This document shows positions 21,606 to 38,764 of a DNA stretch of 64,000 nt, piece by piece. This DNA is from Ceratothoa steindachneri. Its lineage: Eukaryota > Arthropoda > Malacostraca > Isopoda > Cymothoidae. Position 1 is the stretch's first letter. The number at the start of each line of letters is the position of its first letter. The DNA is taken from the NCBI GenBank assembly GCA_963969495.1, contig OZ018321.1, positions 134,377,015-134,441,014 of the forward strand, written 5' to 3'. A program made the translations under genes and the position numbers. Under the pieces are notes generated by a model that was given only the letters and a program-made list of their open reading frames with translations, made no database searches and had not been told where the DNA came from.

Positions 21606-22083
21606 ATGCTTTTAAAATGTTCCATGACACTAGTAAACGATGATTTTGCTACTTGGGTATTAACTTGCGATTTATATTAAATCGAGTATGCTGATTCCGA
21701 ATCTGTAATCAAAATTGTTCTATCACGTAAGGTTCCTGAGTTATACATATGGGCATTGTTGCTTCGGCTACCGTAGTGAAAGGATGTGTTGTGTGTGTTT
21801 GGTTCCTGCGTTACACTCCTGCTTTATCACGTTGTCAAATTTAGCCATTATAGTAGTGGTGTTGAAGCGGTATTTACATACAGTGATTAAATGCATTTTT
21901 CTTTCAGATTTATCTCTCAATTAATTTGTAAATGGAATAAGATGTACAAAAATATATAACAGAATATATAGAAACTAAGTTGAAATCATGAATCGGCGAG
22001 GATGTGTAAATAGCCCAGACAACATTTGTAATATCTGTGGAAGATATACTCCAAGCAACTAGCGGAAAAATTAAGCTAAAAGA

Positions 22084-23564
22084 GTGAAAACTGTATACAA
22101 TTATTATTTTAGTTGTAAATTTGGTGACCAAGACAAGCCTTGGGCAACTGACAAATCTTGTACTGTGTGTTATAGGGGGCTCACAGAGTGGTTAAATGGC
22201 ATACGGAAGGTTATGCCCTTTGCTGTACCAATGATGTGGCGTGAGCCAACAAATCATGTTTTTGGTTGCTACATTTGTATGACAAATATTGCGGGATTCT
22301 CAAATAAGAACAAGTAAAAAATTGTATATCCAAATAGTAAGTCAGCTATAAAACCAGTACCCCATAATATGGAGATGCCAATTCCAGTTCCTCCATCAGC
22401 TAGTGCAGTTAAAGAAGATGATTCATTGCCTGAAGAGGAGAATAACAATGACAATGAAATGTATCAGGATGATTCTAAGGAAAAGAAGATCCAGTTGATA
22501 AATCAAGAAAGATTGATTTGGTGAGGGATTTGTCACTGTCAAAGGAGAACGCAGAACTGTTGGGCTCCAGACTACAGCAATGGAATCTTCTAGAGGACGG
22601 TGCAAAAATATCTACTTTCCGTAAACCCCATAAAGCCTTAGCTGCCTTCTATAAATAAGAAAATGGTGCTAGCCTTAAAGCTGTGTTGCTACACAATGGT
22701 AACAAAAAACCTTCAATTACTGTCACACTTATTGTTAGGATGATAGAGACATATGACTCAATGAAATTTATTTTGGAAGGTGTTCATTACTCACATCGTA
22801 AGTGGAATATCTGTGGTGATCTAAAGGTAATTTCTTTACTTATTGGAGTGAAGCTAGGATATACAAAGAATATGTGCTTCTTATGCCTATGGAGCAGCCG
22901 TGACGACAGGAATCATTATATCGTCAAAAGGTGGCCCTAGAGAGAAGAACATATAGTTGGCTGATACATTGTGAAGCACATGCCTTTGGTACATCCACAG
23001 AAGATCTACCTTCCACCACTTCATATCAAACTTGGCCATATCACGAATTAGTGTTTACGCAATGGCCCATGATTATAATGGATTACAGTATCTCAAAGAG
23101 AAATTTGGTGCAAAGAAAACTAATGCTAAACTTAAAGCTGGCATTTTTTAGGGCCGGAGATCAGAGAATATATACGTGACAGGGAGTTCAGAAATAAACT
23201 AACTCCACTTGAGTTAGCAGCATGGGATTCATTTGTCCATGTAGTGCAGAACTTCCTTGGTAATCATAGGGATGAAAACTATTAATAATTAGTGGACAAC
23301 ATGCTAAAGGCCTATCGACGAATGGAGTGTCGGATGTTTCGTAAGATGCATTTCTTGCATTCGCATCTAGATTTATTTCCATCTAATATGGGTGATATTA
23401 GTGACGAACATGGAGAAAGGTTCCACCGGGATATCGCAATGATGGAAAGCAGGTATCAAGGTCGCTTCAACGAAAACATGATGGGTGACTACTGCTGGTT
23501 CCTACAACGGGAGGATCCTATATCCACGTACAAGCGCAAGAGCAAGAGTCTCAAACATTTTTGA
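22084..23564 (+). pseudogene. Uncharacterised repeat-borne ORF of the SDEHGERFH family
   Basis: Six ordered blocks on the plus strand: KSCTVCYRGL..., FAVPMMWREPTNH, GCYICMTN (22084-22315); IVYPNSKSAIKPVPH; NAELLGSRLQQWNLL and ISTFRKPHKALAAF; LLHNGNKKPSI, HRKWNICGDLKVISLL, GYTKNMCFLCLWSSRDDRNH (22683-22937); LPPLHIKLG; then NFLGNHRDENY, MHFLHSHLDLFP and ISDEHGERFHRDIAMMESRY with MGDYCWFLQ (23292-23564). I know this as a widespread multi-copy protein family in arthropods and cnidarians without an assigned function; its copy number suggests a mobile-element protein. Paired Cys suggest metal binding. Frameshifts and stops between blocks make this copy a pseudogene. No RT, DDE or helicase motif was seen in it. 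Confidence 0.75.
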
Positions 23565-23599
23565 AGAAATTTATAGCTAGGTGAGTACTACCTCTTTTA

Positions 23600-24010
23600 T
23601 ATGTAATACATATCTTGTCTGGGTCTGCAAAAGGACGTACATAATGCCAAATAGGATTTTACGATTCCAAACCTTTGCCCAGAAACGTCTCATTCTTCTT
23701 AAACTCGTAATAATTATATCATTAATTGATCTAAGGTGACAAAGTGAGCCATATAGCCTAGTTACATAACTCAGGAACCTTACATGTTAGGACAAATCTG
23801 AGCACATATTTGTAATCAGCGCACCAAAATTAGTTAGGTACAACATTTACTCAAGTAACAGAGACAAAGTTGATATTTGTTGGCTAATGTAATGGGCACC
23901 GAATTTGACAGATGAATAATTAAAACGAATGGTTATAAACATATTTATATTTTACATATTTCTAATGAGTTATGTCTCCAGTTTAGGTAGGGAACACAAT
24001 TTCGGCCATA
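23600..24010. other. No gene recognised
   Basis: AT-rich spacer between the uncharacterised ORF and the first mariner copy; no motif seen. Confidence 0.45.
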
Positions 24011-25564
<1,554 letters not shown>

Positions 25565-26337
25565 AATACCATAAGAGTGTAAAAATCCCAGTGTAAATAA
25601 GTTTAATAGTGTATATTCAGTGCCTATTTAGTTTTAAAAATGAAAAGGGTATATAGTGAAAAATCAAAGGTCCAGTAATGAAAATAATATAGTCATTTTG
25701 GGTGTGTACAAAATTCGTATAGACATCAATATAAATTTAATTCTGTTTAATTAGGGAAAGTGGTGTGGTGCCTACACACAAAGTAACGTACATAAAAGAG
25801 CTTTAGTTAGCGGCAAGAAACTGCCGCTACTTTATGTGGAACGCTTTAATCAATGTTGTTAAATCGCTTGGCATAACATAAGTTATACAAAGGATCTCAG
25901 GACTGCTGACCCTTCTGAAATCTATGTTATGCAGTCAAGAATAACAAATGAAATACGCAAGTATATAATGTTGTGGGCGCGCGCACAAAGCTGTAGGTAG
26001 GCTTAGAAATATAATTAACTTATACTGCAGCCAATGATAAAAGTAAAGGAACGGCATAATTAAGTTGTAGCGTGCACACACGCACGTAAACATAATTTTG
26101 TTCGCATTTAAGTGCTGCCGTTCGTGCGTCCGAACGCTCTAAAGTACTTCGGAATTTATTTAAAGTACCTCTATGTTTATTCATAAAATGTATTAAACAA
26201 ACTCCACGTTCTCGCGTTGAACTCCTGTGGTGCTGGAACCACATTTAGAATCGAATTATGACTCAAAAATACCTCAAAGATGAGCATTTTGAAGTCTTAG
26301 AAAATTCTATAATTGGTTTACAGTAAACGATAGCATA
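25565..26337. other. No gene recognised
   Basis: Between the two mariner copies. No motif recognised; a short GC-alternating run lies near 25976-25986. Confidence 0.45.
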
Positions 26338-27246
26338 CAAGGGGCGGTCAATAAGTTTTGGAATTCGGATATAAGGAAACGAGATATGAGGAAAAGTGTT
26401 TTATTATTTTTCAATATAACTACCTTCGACTTCAATGCACTTGCGTCACTTGTCCCTGAAGCTTCGAATTCTCGACAACCAGAAATCTCCCGACTGCTGT
26501 TCAATCCACTCCTAGACGGCGAGCTGGACATCTTCATCGTCTCCAAACCGGCGTCCACGCAGTGCAGCCTTGAAGGGCGGAATAAAAAGTAGTCGCTAGG
26601 GGCCAGATCTGGACTGTAGGGGACATGGTTGAGCTCCTCGAATCCGCACTCGCGAAGGGTAGCTTGTGCAATTCTGGCCTTGTGGACTTTGACGATGTTA
26701 AAGTCGATCATAGGGCGTGAGGTTTCTAGGGACATGGCCAAATTGTCGTGGATGATATTGATAACACTTCCATATGATATTCCAAGTTCTCGCTCGATTT
26801 TTTCGACCTTCACCCGTCGATTTTCAAGGATCATCCTCTCCACACTGGCCACATTGTCTTCGTTGGTCACGTCTGACGGACGTCCTGGACGGGGGTCATC
26901 TTCAAGGGACTCACGACCGTGGCGGAACTCCCTATTCAAGCGAGCAATGGTTGCATAGGAAGGGGCGGTGTCGGTGTACACTGCAACCCTGCGTTCATGG
27001 ATCTCTTTTGCATTCTTGCCTTCCTTGGTCAAAAATTTGATCAGTGCGCGGTGCTCAACCTTTTCCATTGTTGAAAATTTTGTGACTGACGATCTGCGAT
27101 CAGCTACTGCTTCTTAAATAGACGAGGCAGGAGCGTGCGGCTGCAGGTCCTGACTTATCATAAGTTGTCCTAACACCCCCACAAACAGCCATCCCCCTTC
27201 CTCTGTTTTGCCCTACCGATTCGCAAAACCTATTGACCACCCCTCG
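26338..27246 (-). mobile_element. mariner element, copy 2, inverted
   Basis: The ends are caaggggcggtcaataagtt (plus text, left) and, read on the minus strand, cgaggggtggtcaataggtt (right), flanked by TA at 26336-26337 and 27247-27248. The right flank leads into a (TA)n array. About 910 bases against about 1185 for copy 1. Confidence 0.88.
26404..27068 (-). pseudogene. mariner transposase (DD34D type), copy 2
   Basis: The ATG at 27068 starts MEKVEHRALIKFLTKEGKN. It keeps the HTH part missing from copy 1 (YATIARLNREFRHGRESLED), then RVKVEKIERELGISYGSV. An internal deletion takes HDNLAMS to TSRPMIDFN and on to VHKARIAQATLREC, removing the first two catalytic Asp residues. SPDLAPSDYFLF with the third Asp remains. 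A frameshift follows; in the next frame the C-terminus continues to EVEGSYIEK and TAA at 26404. It has an intact frame for 170 residues but cannot be catalytic. Confidence 0.87.
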
Positions 27247-27250
27247 TATT

Positions 27251-28247
<997 letters not shown>

Positions 28248-29828
28248 CTATTCCTTTTGGCATTGTCTCGAGCTGGGAAATTGCCTAGTTCTGGTTACTT
28301 TCTCCCTTTTGTTCGCCGAGATGTTTAGACCCTCCGCTATTTCGGGTGCCGTTTCATTCAGGATCCTCTCCCATGCTCCTTTTGCCAGACTTTGGGTCGC
28401 CAGATTGATTGGTATCAGAGCGGCTCTTCGGTGGAGTTCTCTTTGGGGAATTTGATCTCTCTTTCTGTGTTTGTTTATATAGAGAGACGCCTTGTTCTGG
28501 ACTCTTTGCAGGCGCTTCAAGCGAGTCGTACTTAGGGTTTGGGCCACCACAGTGGGGTATATGAGTGTTGCTCGAATATGCATAAGATATAACTTTCTGA
28601 TGTTGTAAGAGCTCATATTTCTAAATCTGTGAAGTTTGTTCAGTTCTAACTTCGCCAGATTTTCCCGCGTTATGAAGTGATGGCTATACCCGATGGAGGT
28701 GATTTTGAGCCCCAAAACACTCCCTTCTTGGTGATAAGGAAATATTGCTCCCCTATTGTCACATCCGCTGTTTTTCTGCCGCCGAGGGCGAGGATCTTGA
28801 ATTTTCGGCTATTCGTGCGGATCTTCCACTTTCTTTCGTACTCATTTACGTTGCTGATTTAATTTGCAGTCTCGAGAGCCTGAGCCCTGATATTCCTGTA
28901 TGTACCAGGGATCGCCTAGGTTATATCATCCGCGAACTGGAGATATAATGAGTTCTCCTTTACCGGAGTTGGTAAATCTATTGTGTAGATTAGATAAAGG
29001 AGGGGGCTCAGATAACTTCCCTGCGGGACTCCGGCCTCGAGGAGGAATTCTGGTCCTTGGTGACCCTCAATCATGATTCGGGCGCGCCGTTCCATGACAA
29101 AGTCGCAGATAATTCGTTCTAGGATCGGGTCTAGCTGAAGGTTCAAGATCTTGTGTTGCAGGCCCCTCAGCCAGACCTTGTCGAAGGCCTTTTGCACGTC
29201 CCTTAGTACGATGTCAATGTACTTTCCATTCGCTCGGCACTTGGCGATTTCCTCGGTTAGGAGCGCGAGTGCGGTGCCCGTTCCACACTTATTCCGGAAC
29301 CCATGTTGTTGTGGGTTGTGGGCCCCCTTCTCACCAAGTTGTTTCTGAAGCCTGTTGGCTAGGATCTTTTCCAGAATGTTGCCGATGATTTTCAAGAGGG
29401 AGATGGGCCTGTAGTCCACCGGCTGTTCTGGCAACTTTTTTCCCTTTGGTATAAAGATGACTTTTGCCACCTTGTATAAACCAGGGAAGTAACCGGTGTT
29501 CAGTGCCGCATTCATTACGTGCGTAATGCCCTGTAGCAGGCGTGGGAAAGCATTTACCAGATGGTTTTTGGTAATCTCTGTCCAGCCAGGAGCTCTCTGC
29601 TTGAAGGATTTGAGCGTGCTCCAGAACTCCTCAACGGTAATCGGTCGTCCGTGGCCCTCCATTCTCTTCTCTTCGGAAACGTGCGAGTAGCGATGTATGC
29701 AGTGGATTATAGTATTGAATTCGTCAATCACCTGGTGTTCGAATTCCAGGTCGAAATCCTCGCTCTCTTCAGGGGGGATGGAGAATATTTTTCGCCAGTA
29801 CCTTCTGAACCTCCTTTCGAAGGAGTTC
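28248..29828 (-). pseudogene. Jockey-like LINE, RT and C-terminal domain (5' truncated)
   Basis: A 329-residue open frame (28916-29905) gives the pre-RT segment and RT: APGWTEITKNHLVNAFPRLL, KVIFIPKGKKLPEQPVDYRP, ISLLKIIGNILEKILANRL, QQHGFRNKCGT, VLRDVQKAFDKVWLRGL, GVPQGSYLSPLLYLIY and LQFADDIT, the FADD catalytic motif, intact. Frames change near 28916 and again lead to the C-terminal domain (28248-28715): TSIGYSHHFITREN, RKLYLMHIRATLIYPTVVAQ, RLKRLQRVQNKA, RELHRRAALIPI. The element copies itself by target-primed reverse transcription. Endonuclease and ORF1 are absent; at 29829 it is cut by an inverted Penelope fragment. This is the best preserved RT in the window. Confidence 0.9.
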
Positions 29829-29876
29829 AGTCTCAAAATATTCCATGAAGAGACATGCCAATATCGGAGATAAACT

Positions 29877-32512
<2,636 letters not shown>

Positions 32513-32520
32513 TATATATA

Positions 32521-33470
32521 TGAGGAATTAAACCACATTCTCCGAAGACAATTTAATTCAGAACAGTTTTGGTGTATCTCACATCCTTTTTCAACTGACA
32601 CTGGATAGAAAATATTAGAAAAGTGCTTACATACATAGCACAGGGTCAGGTCGTGAAAGATCCCCTCTTTTTTCCCTCAATTTCCTACTTGTGGCTAATC
32701 AGGGGGGATGGGGGGTTAGGCCTAAACATATTGAAGGGCTGACATTTCACTATTTTGTTTATTTGCTTTCGTATTACAGGATTAAAAGAAAATTGACCCT
32801 CAGATAGATTTAAATTAGGAACTGACGATATCAAGCTCGATTCTACAATTCTTCTCTTAACATAGTCAGCCGATTTAAATACCATTTTACTTCCATTGAA
32901 TTTGATCGAATGATTCAAGTCTCTAACATGGCAAAATATTCCACTGCTTTTGCTGCCCACTCTAATATCTCTTTTGTGTTCGTACAATCTCTTGTTTAGA
33001 TTTCTCCCCGTTTCCCCTATATAAACTTTAGGGCAATCATTGCATGATATTGCATATACTCCTATGTTATGATGTTATTTGGGTTTCCTGGCAATCATCA
33101 ATTGGTTTAAAGAATTATTATATTTAAAGGCTTTTCTAAATATTTCCTTTAAACTATTTAATTTATTATTAAATGGCAATTTTATAATACATTTGTTGAA
33201 GTCTTTAGTGCGGGAAGGCTTATTACCATAGAATGTTTTCCTAGCTGCAAAATGGGCAGACGATATGAACCAATCAGGGTAATACAAATTAGAAAAAATG
33301 GTCCTGATAATGACAATTTCCTCAGCTAAATAGGAAGGATGACATATTTTATATGCTCTAAGGAAAAGGTTATAAATTACCGATTTTTTTAACAGTATTA
33401 TCGTGAAACGAAAAATAATGTATATAGGCATTCGAGTGGGTTGGTTTCCTATAAACGTCAAGTTTTAATT
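32521..33470 (-). pseudogene. Penelope-like element PLE-A, copy 2 (inverted)
   Basis: On the minus strand the 3' half of the RT/EN ORF: GNQPTRMPIYII, SVIYNLFLRAYKICHPSYLA, YYPDWFISSAHFAARKTFYG (33075-33461), KVYIGETGRN, MYEHKRDIRVGSKSSGIFCH, ESSLISSVPNLNLSEGQFS (32685-32987), and the 3' tail 32521-32775 with the same end as copy 1. Close to copy 1 in sequence with small indels and frameshifts. Confidence 0.88.
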
Positions 33471-33795
33471 CCTAATTTAAATCTATCTGAGGGTGAATTT
33501 TCTTTTAATCATGTAATACGAAAGCAAATAAACAAAATAGTGAAATGTCATCCCTTCAATATGTTTAGTCCTAACCCCCCCCCCTGATGAGCCACAAGTA
33601 GGGGATTGGGGAAAAAAGAGGGGATCTTTCCCGACCTGACCCTGTGTTATGTATGTAAGCACTTTTCTAATATTTTCTATCCAGTGTCAGTTGAAAAAGG
33701 GTGTGAGATGCACCGAAACTGTTCTGAATTAAATTGTCTTCGGAGATGTAGTTTAATTCCTCATCTTTTCTTGCGATATTGCATTAATTTTCATC

Positions 33796-33800
<5 letters not shown>
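33466..33800 (+). repeat. PLE-A, copy 3 (3' tail only)
   Basis: Starts within the last codons of the ORF (PNLNLSEGEFSFNHVIRK-like) and continues through the C-rich stretch and the tail shared with copies 1 and 2, ending at a (TA)n array. It is fused head-on to copy 2 around 33466-33475. Confidence 0.88.

Positions 33801-33841
<41 letters not shown>
33801..33841. repeat. (TA)n microsatellite
   Basis: About 40 bases separating the PLE-A tail from the 3' end of PLE-B. Confidence 0.96.
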
Positions 33842-33843
<2 letters not shown>

Positions 33844-35960
33844 ATTCAAGTGATCCGGTTTCAATATATATAAGAGAACCAGGGCAGCAGAAAAGAAATG
33901 CATTTTTCTTTCTTCATTTAATTTCAATCAACGTTTCGAGGGCCAGCCTCATCTTCTGGGTACTGGAATTATATTTAGTATATGTAAATACAAAGTAATT
34001 CTAATTGACATTGGATAGGTAACATAAGGGGAATGGTCTTACATGTCATTTTTTGTATAAGTCATGATACAACAACTATAATTAATGGAATTGCATTGGT
34101 AATAGCAACATTACAGAAGTTAACATGGAAGTGGCAAAGTAAGGGAAACATTTATTTAAACTAACATGAAGCTGGTAAAGTAATGGAACCATCTAACGTG
34201 CAATATGTAATGGGAAAGACGAAGTTTGGTCGTTAAGTGTGGGTTTACTATCTAAAATATATATGGATTCAAGGATTCATAAATCAGAGAGGGTATTATC
34301 TGTAGAGACTATAGAAAAGTCTTCGAGTTTTACTTATAAATTGCAAGAATTGGCGTGGAGTCGGATGATAGAATAGTCAGGTTTGGCTAGGGGCAAATCC
34401 GTACTGCAGCACCTGCCGGCGTGCTGTTCAACTCTTGAATGGAGAGTTCGGCTGGTAGAACCAATATAGGTCGCATCGCACGATGGACACAAGTAATTAT
34501 ATATGAGAGATGAACGACACGCATCAGGAAGGCGATCTTTATAACGAAAGAGCGAGCCTATTGTATATTGGTTTGGGGTGAGTATTTTGAGGTCCAAAAA
34601 AGGCAGATTTTTTGGATAATCGAGCGTATTTCAACAGTTATCTTTGATTTTTGTGGGCCAAAGAAGGGCACCGACCAGAAGTGTAAGAGTTTATTAACGG
34701 TGGCTTTATCTTCAGTCGGATTAAGGAAATGATCAAGACATTTCCTTATGAGGTTTTCCATAAAAAAGTTGGGGAATCCGTTGTCTTGAAAATTTTCTTA
34801 AGAAAAGAAACCTCTTCATGGAATAGTTTGTAATTAGAGCATATTTTAAATGCTCTATGTAGCAGGGTGTCAATAGTATTAGTTTTAAAAGAACGTGAAA
34901 TAAAGCTAAAGAAGCTTGTTGATAGGCCAGTCCAAGTGGCTTTGCGAAAAACACTTGTAGATAATCCGGTGGGGGTGCGGGTTAACTTGATGTCTAAATA
35001 AGACAGGCAGCCATCGTTTTCTATGTTCATTGTGAATTATATTTTAGGGTGCTGTTTGTTAAGGAATTTAAGAAATTTAGATGCATATTGTCCTTTACGA
35101 AACAAAATTATGCAGTCGTCAATGAAACGCCTATAAAATACTGGGGCGAATTCTTTAGGGCAAGCTTGGAGCCAAGAGGTTTCATGGAAACAGAGGAAGA
35201 TATTAGCAAAAGTTGGACCTAACGGTAGTCCCATCCCGACCCCTTCTTTTTGAAGGTAAAGTTCGGTATTAAAGAGAAAATAGGAATTGGAAACGGATAA
35301 ATCAACAAGAGAACGAAATTGTGCTTGGTCAAATTGTAGAAAATGTTGAGAAGAAGTGAAAATTTTGTGTAAAATAATGTCAATTGTTTCTTGTAATGGA
35401 ATGTTTGTGAATAGATTTGCAATGTCAAAGCATGCCATGGTATACTTATGAGGAGTAGGAAGGCTGGAGATTTGCTCAAGTAAGTCATAGGAATTACGGA
35501 GAGTGTATTTATTTGTTGTCAGGGGAGAAAGAAGAGGTACCAAATATTTTGCTAAGGCATAGGATGGTGTGTATATAGCAGAAAAAATGGGTTGCAATGG
35601 ATTTGATGGTTTGTGTATTTTCGGTAAGCCATACAAAATACCTGGGGCGGAACCTGAAGCAAAAAGACGAGAGAAGCAAAAAGACGAGAATATGTCTGCC
35701 GATCAATAAGGTTTAGTTTCTTAAATTTAGATAGTACACGGTTAATTTTATCCTCAGTTTTATACATTATATGTTTAATAGATGATTTGACTTTAAGAAA
35801 TTTTGTAACATCGGAAAGGATAGTGTGCATTTTTTGAGATGTAGTCAACTTTATTCAAAATTACCACATCATTACCTTTGTCGGGCCGGCAAATTACTAA
35901 AGACTTGTCTTGAGCTAACCTTTTTTAGATCTTTTATGTCTGTTCTTTTAATAACTGTGC
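33842..35960 (-). mobile_element. Penelope-like element PLE-B
   Basis: A second, distinct PLE family on the minus strand, with the ORF at 34334-35905 and a tail to 33842. The tail holds a hairpin followed by CGAAACG (33928-33955). The 16-mer tatatatggattcaag occurs at the element end (33836-33851) and again at about 34256-34271, hinting at a duplicated tail. Confidence 0.85.
34334..35905 (-). pseudogene. Penelope-like RT and GIY-YIG endonuclease (PLE-B)
   Basis: From 35905: RPDKGNDVVILNKVDYISK, KINRVLSKFKKLNLIDRQTY, MYGLPKIHKPSNPLQPIFSA, TMACFDIANLFTNIPLQETI (first catalytic Asp), GVGMGLPLGPTFANIFLCF and FYRRFIDDCIILFRKGQY (35037-35636), with catalytic FIDD. SYLDIKLTRTPTGLS and LFHEEVSFLKKIF continue (34746-35030). 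The GIY-YIG part reads SLIYNYLCPSCDATYIGSTS, RTLHSRVEQHAG, PDYSIIRLHANSC (34334-34597). Frame changes occur near 35700, 35033 and 34740. Nearly full length for a PLE ORF, with only the start unclear. Confidence 0.88.
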
Positions 35961-38764
35961 TAAAAATTTAAGGCAAAAAAAAAAGACTTCGTCCAGAAGA
36001 CGTTTCTCTATCTTTGTTTACGTAATTATCTTCATAATAGTTGCCCAAGGCATCCCTATTTATTTACTGCACCGTCCTATAATGCGAATTCAGTTGGCTA
36101 AATTGTCTGGATTGTTGTTTTTTGGAGACGCCTTGATTGCCTTTCTTTCGCCGCCTTGATGGATAATAGTTTAAAGTGATAGAACTAAGAGTTAGTAAAA
36201 ATATAATAATGATTTAAAGGTACTAGTGATACTACTGGTGGATGTTCAATGACGAGGAACCCGAATCAGTTGCCTTCTCTATCTCCAAAGAGAGTATTTG
36301 GCTATATTGTAATTTGAATCCACCAACGCTACCCAAATCGTTCGCTTAGTCAACTCGTTTAATTGGAGGGCAACTCCTCTTCACCACACTCTAACCTCGT
36401 CCTTGGGGATGGTCTACCGTTTGTCCTTGACGTCATAGCCTTGGGAATTAATATCTTTTCACCATGATCTAGTTTCGTGCCGAACTTGTTGAAGGCGTTC
36501 CGCAAGGGAGTTTGTTTGGGCTTCTCGCGTTTTCAAAATAATGACGTCGGGGTTCTGTCGGGACTTACTGTGTCAAAGGCCTTTCAAATCAGGAATCTGA
36601 TTCTTCAATGACGCTCACTTGAGTCGAGGAAGAACGAGATCGTTGGGGGTGATCAGCCCCAATCCTTACTTCCCCATAGGAAGAAGACATCGTGGTTTCG
36701 TGACCTCGCATCTTGTTTCAGAGCCCTGTCACTCCGGACCTCACACATAGGGAAAGGGGGCAAATTCATACTTCCGAGTACCTGTGATCATAATTCTGTT
36801 CCTAGACGGTTCGAATTCATCCCCTGACCCCAATATTCTGGATTATTGCAGTTTTTAAACCAGTTTGCCACCCTATATCTCCCTATTTCCTGTGCATTGG
36901 CCCTTTCCTTCTCAACTCCTGGGTAGGCTTTCGCCTAAGTGGGGGTCCCTGACTTCCACCCCTTCAGGAACACTGAAACACGAGAATTAACATGAGGGCG
37001 AGGGAAAGGGGGGTAGTCATTTGGTTGATTTTTCATACAAAATTCTCTTCGAACCCCAACGATTAATTCTTTAGACTACTCTGTTTTTATATCACCTATA
37101 CACTCTCAATTCTCGTATTTTCACTAAATTCTTTACTTATCTCTCCTCACAAACTTCATGACGGGATGCCCTCGTTGGTTTTTCCCATTTTAGTTTTAAA
37201 GGACTATCGACTAAGAAGGAAGACTATGTTCAGGTTACCAAGTGGAAAATGGCGTGAATACATTGTGGAGCCTGAGCTTCAAGGAGCATTTCAAAAATGT
37301 GTGTCTGCATGTGTGTTTCCCGCTCTCATCTATCCCAAGAAGGAATTAATCTTTGTACATGTGTCTCTCTCTGTAGTATGAGGTTCCAGGTCAGGTTGCC
37401 TCGACCGGGGATGGTTGTGCAGTTCGCATTCCCACCATTCCGTTCTCTAGCGTCTATGTTACATTACCCCACGAGGAAACTCTGCCTCCTTCGCATCTCA
37501 CCTAAGTTCCAATGAGCGTTTCTTCGCTCCGTCAGGACTTTCATCTTCGTCCTGAGTTCTTGTGTTCCTTAATAAGAATTTGTTCCTTGACGCTTCAAAT
37601 GTACTATTCAGAGCATAATACATAGATGTGATGATTTTTGTTATGGCCGTGTGTTTATCCTTGATGCATTTCATTATTTCACTCCTTGCTAATAGGGGAC
37701 GAAATACCTCTGGCCCCTCCTACTTTGTTTCTTTATACCCGGTTCTGTCCCTTAATTGTATGTACTCGAAGTCGCTTGTGATGCAGGGGTAACATTGACT
37801 TGTCAAGCTCTGCTCCTAAGACGTGGAATGAAATGCCGCCCTCATGCGCCTTTCTCCGTCTCTTGGTACCTACAAAAAAGCTTTAAGGTCCATATCTTCC
37901 GCCAAGCCTTCTTTCTCTCAGCGCATGGCAGGTTCTATGCGAGGGCACACCACTTTGAAAGACGTCATAATAATCCATTATCATTGTTTGTTGGACTTTT
38001 TCTGCCTGACTTCTTCCTCCTTCTTTCCAGGCAAAGCTCTTCAACTTTCCCTCTTATATTACCATCCCAGGATCTGCTGATTCCCGAAGGGAAATAACGA
38101 ATACGCAAACGTACACGAGGTTGTCTTCAGTAGCCATGAACCAGCTAGGAGGCGTTGTTACCCCTTCCTTTTCTGAGTCACACATCCTTCCCTACTTCTG
38201 AGTTATAACGCCCTCCTGTGCCCGTAATTGGGGCTAAAGAAAGAATAAGAACAGACACATGAAGAAATAAAAAAGGAAAATAAGTGAATAAACAGCAAAT
38301 CGAGGTGTTCCTTGGCCCCAAAGGCCTCATGAAAATAAGAAACGGCAACAAATTGAAGGAAGAGCACAAACGCACTCAAGCAGCCGATGCAGGGGCGAGT
38401 AAAAAAGTACTCATGCCCCCCCCCCCCCTCCAAAAATGCCAGGGTGGGGGGGAGGGTCGAAATATACAGGGACCCAGAACACCGTGAGGCTGCTGCCAGT
38501 GACCGGCCGAAGAGATGCCTGAGCGGTTAGTTGGGCGGATAGTAAGTTGGGAGGGGCGAGCGTTCTTAGTTTTGTCATCCTCCCTCTGGCAGAGCGGCGT
38601 TGCTGGGCTAGAGTCAGGGGCCCCGTGCCAGGGGGGTTCCACGTGTCTGTACTTACGGTTAGACCCAACTATGGGGTGGGTGAAAAAGGGCGTTAACCTC
38701 ACCCCAATGGTAATTAGGAATCACGAATGGGATGCGGTGCCGCAGGGGTGAGAAAAGAGAGTCG
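35961..38764. other. No gene recognised
   Basis: 2.8 kb without a recognisable domain, RNA or repeat family. A short open segment at 37187-37340 follows a plausible acceptor (cccattttag), but matches nothing and has no clear donor. C/G homopolymers occur near 38412-38450. Possibly intronic or intergenic host sequence. Confidence 0.4.

Noticed and set aside
37166..37381. 71-aa ORF with a possible upstream splice acceptor
   Set aside because: No donor, no homologue recognised, single short segment.
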